Origin: Syntrophaceae bacterium UBA2210
GTDB lineage: Bacteria; Desulfobacterota; Syntrophia; Syntrophales; UBA2210
Length of the DNA: 9,616 nucleotides
Direction: 5' to 3'
Assembly: GCA_002327865.1 (NCBI GenBank)
Contig: DCUQ01000024.1
Span: 815 to 10,430 of the forward strand
The notes under the pieces are model-generated. The model was not told the origin of the DNA. It searched no databases and saw only the letters and a program-made list of their open reading frames with translations. Below, piece after piece: positions 6,484-9,616 of the stretch; within the stretch, counting starts at the first letter, position 1, and every line of letters begins with the position of its first letter. The translations under genes were made by a program, and so were the position numbers.

Positions 6484-7074
6484 ATGAAAAATTTTCTTCT
6501 TTGCTTCATTCCGTTTTTTGTCGCCGTTGACGCCATTGGTGTTTTACCACTTTATCTAGGTTTGACGGAAGGGATTAGCTCAGCGCGTAAGCGAAGTATT
6601 ATTGTACAATCAATTATTACAGCTTCGGCTGTTGCTATTGCTTTTTTACTTGTAGGGCCTTTAGTGTTAGGTCTTGTTGGAGTTGGCGTATCTGATTTCA
6701 TGGTAGCCGGCGGTATCCTCCTTCTTGTTATATCTCTGTCTGACATCATTACTGGTGAGAAACGTCAACGTGCTGTTGATTCTGACACCCTCGGTGCGGT
6801 TCCTATTGGTGTACCATTAATTACCGGGCCTGCAGTATTAGCTACTTCTGTGCTATTTGCAAATGAATATGGTGTAATTCCAACCGCACTGGCTTTACTC
6901 GCAAATATAGCCATTGCAGGTGCGCTTTTTTCTTTGGCATCACCAATCGAGCGTTTTCTGGGTCATGCAGGAAGTAAAACATTATCTAAAGTTGCGAGTC
7001 TATTTTTAGCTTCAATCGCTATAATGCTGATTCGTAAAGGTATATTTGAGATAGTTGAAAAAGGACTCAAGTAA
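6484..7074 (+). CDS. MarC family integral membrane protein (UPF0056)
   Basis: This 196-residue protein has about six hydrophobic segments (roughly 5-25, 38-66, 70-88, 105-125, 131-153 and 168-187), the usual size and layout of MarC/YchE proteins of the inner membrane. Family hallmarks are the N-terminal FFVAVDAIGVLPLYLGLTEG and the half-repeat PIGVPLITGPAVLAT (107-121), which resemble each other as expected for an internally duplicated fold. MarC was once linked to multiple antibiotic resistance in E. coli, a role later disputed; the transported substrate, if any, is not established. ATG 6484 follows a good AGAAGGA site. Codons are strongly T- and A-ending (GTT, GCT, ATT, TTA), unlike the C-rich codons of the cyclase and dynamin-like genes, and transposase debris lies downstream. 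Horizontal acquisition is therefore plausible. The family call is strong, the function is not. Confidence 0.92.
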   Translation: MKNFLLCFIPFFVAVDAIGVLPLYLGLTEGISSARKRSIIVQSIITASAVAIAFLLVGPLVLGLVGVGVSDFMVAGGILLLVISLSDIITGEKRQRAVDSDTLGAVPIGVPLITGPAVLATSVLFANEYGVIPTALALLANIAIAGALFSLASPIERFLGHAGSKTLSKVASLFLASIAIMLIRKGIFEIVEKGLK

Positions 7075-7125
7075 AATATGCCGTGTAGGATACCTCGAAT
7101 TTCAGCAACTTGATATATCTTTCCT

Positions 7126-7383
7126 GTGACAAACAAAACTCGCATTGGCCTGTTCGCCGTAGATTACAATTGGCAATCAACAACAAGAATCAAACGTAGA
7201 CTTGACACCTTTACTCTTTACCCTAACGAAATCGAGGTCAGGTGGATTGATCGGTCAGGCAAACATTTTGACTGTATTGCACGTGCGATTCATTCTGAAA
7301 AATTAAGTATTGTGTCCCTCGAATCTGCCCCTCGAATCTGCCTCTTTTTGAGTATAATCACCTTCGCCTGCATGGCGGATTGA
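7126..7383 (+). pseudogene. Doubtful 85-codon frame, probably a gene fragment
   Basis: A GTG-started frame encodes a polar segment (about residues 1-65, ending near HSEKLSIVSLE) and then a nonsense tail. No good ribosome-binding site precedes GTG 7126. From about 7347 the frame runs out of phase through DNA that encodes transposase in another frame, so its 3' end is not original. The stretch EIEVRWIDRSGKHFDCIARA faintly recalls the start of PilZ-type domains, but the diagnostic RxxxR and D/N-x-S-x-x-G motifs are absent. I would treat it as a remnant or chance frame. Confidence 0.3.
7316..7341. repeat. Perfect 13 bp tandem duplication
   Basis: CCCTCGAATCTGC at 7316-7328 is repeated exactly and directly at 7329-7341. 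It sits at the junction between the broken 7126-7383 frame and the transposase remnant. It could be a trace of imprecise repair or slippage at an insertion edge. Confidence 0.8.
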
Positions 7384-7436
7384 ATTATGTAACACCGTTT
7401 GATAAGCTCCAAAAAGTTACCGAATTATTGAGCTAG
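7347..7436 (+). pseudogene. C-terminal remnant of an integrase-type (DDE, IS481/IS3-like) transposase
   Basis: In the frame through 7353 the DNA reads FEYNHLRLHGGLNYVTPFDK and then a short helical tail ending at TAG 7434-7436. The Y-N-x-x-R-x-H-x-x-L-x-Y-x-T-P pattern is the signature that ends the rve catalytic core of IS481/IS3-family transposases, just past the last catalytic Glu. Only about 29 codons remain. No start codon, DDE residues or N-terminal helix-turn-helix are present upstream in this frame, and I found no terminal inverted repeats. This is debris of an insertion sequence between the MarC-family gene and the convergent exported-protein gene. The family-level call is good; the exact IS family is uncertain. 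Confidence 0.75.
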
Positions 7437-7455
7437 TACAGCTGTCCCTAATTTC

Positions 7456-8946
7456 CTACTGATTGCCCTCTAGTTCATGGATTTTCTTCATGGTGCTTTC
7501 CATCTTATCTTTGAGCCCATTCACGGCCTTGAGATATTCATCCGAGTTACGGTTGAGCTGGTTGATCCGTTTCCAGCCCACCACTTCGGTGGTGATATCG
7601 TAAGAGGAATCTATAATTGACTGGGCGTAGCCGATCCCTCTTCCGAGATTTTCTCCGATCTTGAGGGCCTTCTGAATCTTCGGATCACCCAGGGTGGTCT
7701 TGACAATTTCCATGGTTCCGCTAAGTGATTTCTCTAAATCCCCGGGATCAGAGGTCGCATAATCCACCGTATCGGTGGTCTGTTTCGCGTCCTTGAGACG
7801 ATCGACAACGATAGTCTTTGCCTGTTCGATCTCATCACGCTGTTCTTTCATGAGTTTGACAGCGGCTTGAAACTGTTCGAGCTTACTGGGGTCCGTGGTT
7901 CCAGCCATGCGATCAACCGCCTGCTTGATCTGCTCGTTTGTACTGGTTAATTGCTTGTCAAGCCGGTCGCCCAAAACACCCAGGCTTTCATCAACGATCA
8001 TTCCTTTGCCTCGATCCCAGGCATTTTCCATGGCTTGGTTAGTCGCCTTCTCCCACTGCTCACGCTCCTTGGCGTCTCCCTGCATTGAGACATTTAGACG
8101 CCGGAGTGCTTCCTGTATGCCCTTTACCTGGCCTCTGAGCTTCTGGGCTATTTCCAGCCGTTCCGTGCGCGTAATTTCGTCCTGTCGTCCCTTTTCATTG
8201 GCCTGAGCAATCTTCTTTATGAGAGTGTTCACCTCCAACCACACCTGACGAAAATCCTTGATACAAGCCTCACGCTCCGCGTTGTAGGCATCGAGGGCTG
8301 CCTTATATTTTTCATAACGCTCCTTCAATGGAAGAAAGACTTTGTCATACTCTGCATCGATTTCCCTGAGACGTTCCTGAAAGGCCCTGTCTTTTGCGGT
8401 GTATTGCTCCTGCTCCTTTTGAAGGGCTTCTGTGATGGGGTTTTTCTCTGCCCGCCATCTCTGGCATGCTTCCCAGGCAGCTTTCTCGTCTGGCCCAAAC
8501 TTTCTTTCGCATTGGCTCTTATACGCCTGAATATCCTGCTGATCAGCCTCGTAGCGGGGAAGGAAGTTTGTATTATAATCCTGAATCAATGCCTCCCGCT
8601 GCTGGGAAACGGCTTGGTAGTCTGCATCATGTTTTTGTTTGGCATCTCTGAGCCTACGCCTTTCAGGTCCGGTAAGAGCCTCGCATTCCTGCTCGACAGG
8701 TAATGCCTTCGCGGGAAATGTTTCCACATTTTGTTTGATCGCGTTCAGTCTTGAACGCAACTCGCCTATTGACTGAACGAAGGCTTCGGCACCCTCCATC
8801 TTTTCAGCGCTTATCAGGGACCGCTCAACCAGTGGCACCGGCCCAACGTCTTTAGAGAGTGCGCAGTTTTCCCCTTCGGCCGGGGGAACGGGCATTCCCA
8901 GACTCATAAGAAAAACAACAACAATAATAGCGCCATATCGCATCAT
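7456..8946 (-). CDS. Exported helical/coiled-coil protein of unknown function
   Basis: I do not recognise this 496-residue protein. Residues 1-24 form a signal peptide (hydrophobic AIIVVVFLMSLG core, likely cleavage after PPAEG). Cys28 does not sit in a lipobox, so a soluble periplasmic or secreted product is more likely than a lipoprotein. Residues 40-390 are rich in E, K, Q, R and A and should be largely helical coiled-coil. Two segments look duplicated: FLP at 128-130 and 204-206, each preceded by a Tyr four residues earlier and followed by AY and then C-x3-F (Cys146-Phe150, Cys228-Phe232). Five cysteines remain after the signal peptide (28, 88, 146, 161, 228). Residues 410-465 are less charged and may be a small globular part. 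GGGGAG (8954-8949) precedes two adjacent ATGs (8946, 8943); the second is slightly better spaced. It converges with the MarC side. Confidence 0.85.
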   Translation of the reverse strand: MMRYGAIIVVVFLMSLGMPVPPAEGENCALSKDVGPVPLVERSLISAEKMEGAEAFVQSIGELRSRLNAIKQNVETFPAKALPVEQECEALTGPERRRLRDAKQKHDADYQAVSQQREALIQDYNTNFLPRYEADQQDIQAYKSQCERKFGPDEKAAWEACQRWRAEKNPITEALQKEQEQYTAKDRAFQERLREIDAEYDKVFLPLKERYEKYKAALDAYNAEREACIKDFRQVWLEVNTLIKKIAQANEKGRQDEITRTERLEIAQKLRGQVKGIQEALRRLNVSMQGDAKEREQWEKATNQAMENAWDRGKGMIVDESLGVLGDRLDKQLTSTNEQIKQAVDRMAGTTDPSKLEQFQAAVKLMKEQRDEIEQAKTIVVDRLKDAKQTTDTVDYATSDPGDLEKSLSGTMEIVKTTLGDPKIQKALKIGENLGRGIGYAQSIIDSSYDITTEVVGWKRINQLNRNSDEYLKAVNGLKDKMESTMKKIHELEGNQ

Positions 8947-9025
8947 ATCTCCCCTTTTCTCTTAGAAAAATGCCTCGTTCATTCTGCAGTTTTCAAAAAG
9001 GTTTCTAATCAAATCGTTATTGCTG

Positions 9026-9054
9026 ATTATAATGAAAACCGATGATTCCGGTAA
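9026..9054 (-). promoter_or_regulatory. Possible promoter for the exported-protein gene
   Basis: On the minus strand TATAAT (9031-9026) is a perfect -10 hexamer. TTACCG (9054-9049) is a poor -35 at 17 bp spacing. It is 80 bp upstream of the ATG pair. Confidence 0.35.
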
Positions 9055-9184
9055 AGATAATTATGAGGAAATCGAGAGACACCATACCAATTTTATCATT
9101 CTCCCCTGGATCCTTCGTCTTTCTCAAAAGACACGAAGCACTTTCGTTACAAGATTAATAAGCGCTGTTTCCCGCTTAATTTAT

Positions 9185-9224
9185 CAAAAAACAAAAACCC
9201 CATCTCTCATTTTGAGAAACAGGG
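9185..9224 (-). terminator. Strong minus-strand intrinsic terminator with no obvious gene
   Basis: On the minus strand CCCTGTTTCTCA (9224-9213) pairs with TGAGAGATGGGG (9209-9198) through 12 positions, including three G.U wobbles plus Watson-Crick pairs, with a 3 nt loop. TTTTTGTTTTTT follows (9197-9186). On the plus strand the same three wobble positions become C/A mismatches and no T-run follows. The orientation is therefore clear. The only annotated minus-strand gene upstream, the tRNA, has its own terminator. Confidence 0.8.
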
Positions 9225-9461
9225 CTTTGATGATCGGACCATAATCCCCTCTTTGGTTACATTCTGTTCACAAGCAAAAAGCATAAAGATCAAAACTGAT
9301 AAGTTAGTTAACTCTATGATGCTGTATTTCCAAGAGATTTTAAGTCGAGACTTTCAAATGGTAATGAGTTCTTTTCCCCTGCGATTGTTTTGAGGAGTTG
9401 CAGGTGAAGCCAACTAAACCAATTTATTAGAAGGAAGTTTACTTCATAAAAACAGTTCTGG

Positions 9462-9493
9462 AAAGCGGGCATCATTTTGAGCATCCGCTTTTT
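9462..9493 (+). terminator. Weak plus-strand hairpin with T-run
   Basis: AAAGCGG (9462-9468) pairs with CCGCTTT (9485-9491) across a 16 nt loop, and the T-run extends to 9493. The stem has only four GC pairs and no plus-strand gene is visible upstream, so it may be incidental. Confidence 0.3.
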
Positions 9494-9532
9494 ATGCCTA
9501 CAGATTGGCAAAGAGGTTGGATTTTGATTTTT

Positions 9533-9572
9533 AAACACAAAAAGAGGGGACAGGCATATAACCTGACCCCTC
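9533..9572 (-). terminator. Intrinsic terminator of the tRNA gene
   Basis: On the minus strand GAGGGG-T-CAGG (9572-9562) pairs with CCTG-T-CCCCTC (9554-9544) around a 7 nt loop, with one T/T mismatch. TTTTTGTGTTT follows (9543-9533). It begins 11 bases after the encoded CCA of the tRNA, a typical arrangement. Confidence 0.85.
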
Positions 9573-9582
9573 GTAATTGTTA

Positions 9583-9616
9583 TGGCGGGGTCGATGGGAC
9601 TCGAACCCACGGCCTC
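9583..9616 (-). tRNA. tRNA 3' end, probably tRNA-Asp, truncated by the window edge
   Basis: Read on the minus strand, the T-arm is GTGGG-TTCGAGT-CCCAT (five pairs, one G.U), with the universal TTCGA loop. The acceptor strand CGACCCC, discriminator G and encoded CCA follow (9585-9583). The GAGGCC segment before the T-arm, the CGACCCC acceptor strand and the G discriminator match bacterial tRNA-Asp(GTC) well. The anticodon is outside the window, so the identity is inferred; that it is a tRNA is firm. Confidence 0.85.

Larger units (their letters stand above)
8947..9582. other. 640 bp region without a confident protein gene
   Basis: Upstream of the exported-protein gene and downstream of the tRNA I find only short frames without ribosome-binding sites (for example 9020-9244 on + and 9314-9610 on -, the latter running into the tRNA). 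The supported contents are a possible promoter, two minus-strand terminators and a weak plus-strand hairpin. The 300 bp at 9225-9532 are AT-rich, with no clear gene on either strand. Confidence 0.6.

Noticed and set aside
8860..8946. Lipoprotein signal on the 496-residue protein
   Set aside because: The first Cys (28) follows EGEN, not an L-x-A/G-C lipobox, so ordinary signal peptidase cleavage is more likely.
9020..9244. 74-codon open frame on +
   Set aside because: No ribosome-binding site and no known family; it runs through the minus-strand terminator hairpin.
9314..9610. 98-codon open frame on -
   Set aside because: It begins inside the tRNA and crosses the tRNA terminator, so it cannot be a real gene.

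Overview
The window looks like a stretch of a Gram-negative, mid-GC bacterial chromosome. I lean towards a deltaproteobacterial (Desulfobacterota-type) lineage, but this is an inference from gene style, a C5-pathway hemA and dispersed GAAA-loop palindromes; no taxonomic marker is complete here. It carries six protein-coding genes that I trust, one transposase remnant, the 3' end of a tRNA gene and several repeat or hairpin regions.

Left part (1-3194, + strand): the window opens inside hemA (glutamyl-tRNA reductase, first step of C5 tetrapyrrole synthesis). Twenty-nine bases later comes a 746-codon dynamin-like large GTPase, probably in the same transcript. Between this pair and the convergent cupin gene lies a 540 bp gap (3195-3737). 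It is filled with short palindromes (three perfect GAAA-loop hairpins, one degenerate copy, one inverted copy) and a diverged direct repeat.

Middle part (3738-6173): a small single-domain cupin on the minus strand, whose start is probably TTG rather than the upstream ATG; then 690 bp with no convincing gene but with several inverted repeats, a good sigma70-like promoter and a terminator-like leader hairpin; then a PAS-PAS-GGDEF diguanylate cyclase with intact active site (GGEEF) and inhibitory site (RATD).

Right part (6174-9616): a MarC-family membrane protein of visibly different, T-rich codon use; downstream, a broken ORF and the C-terminal scrap of an integrase-type transposase; then, convergent to these, a 496-codon exported helical protein of unknown function with an internal duplication. 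The last 640 bp hold no confident protein gene. They contain two strong minus-strand intrinsic terminators, one belonging to a tRNA (probably Asp) that runs off the right edge, the other without an obvious gene.

The genes do not form one pathway. hemA plus the dynamin-like gene is the only likely operon. The cyclase, the cupin, the MarC protein and the exported protein look like independent units. I did not find a clear multi-gene defence or metabolic system. The best leads are the hemA/dynamin pairing, the structure-conserving palindrome array, the attenuator-like leader of the cyclase, the duplicated exported protein and the orphan terminator.
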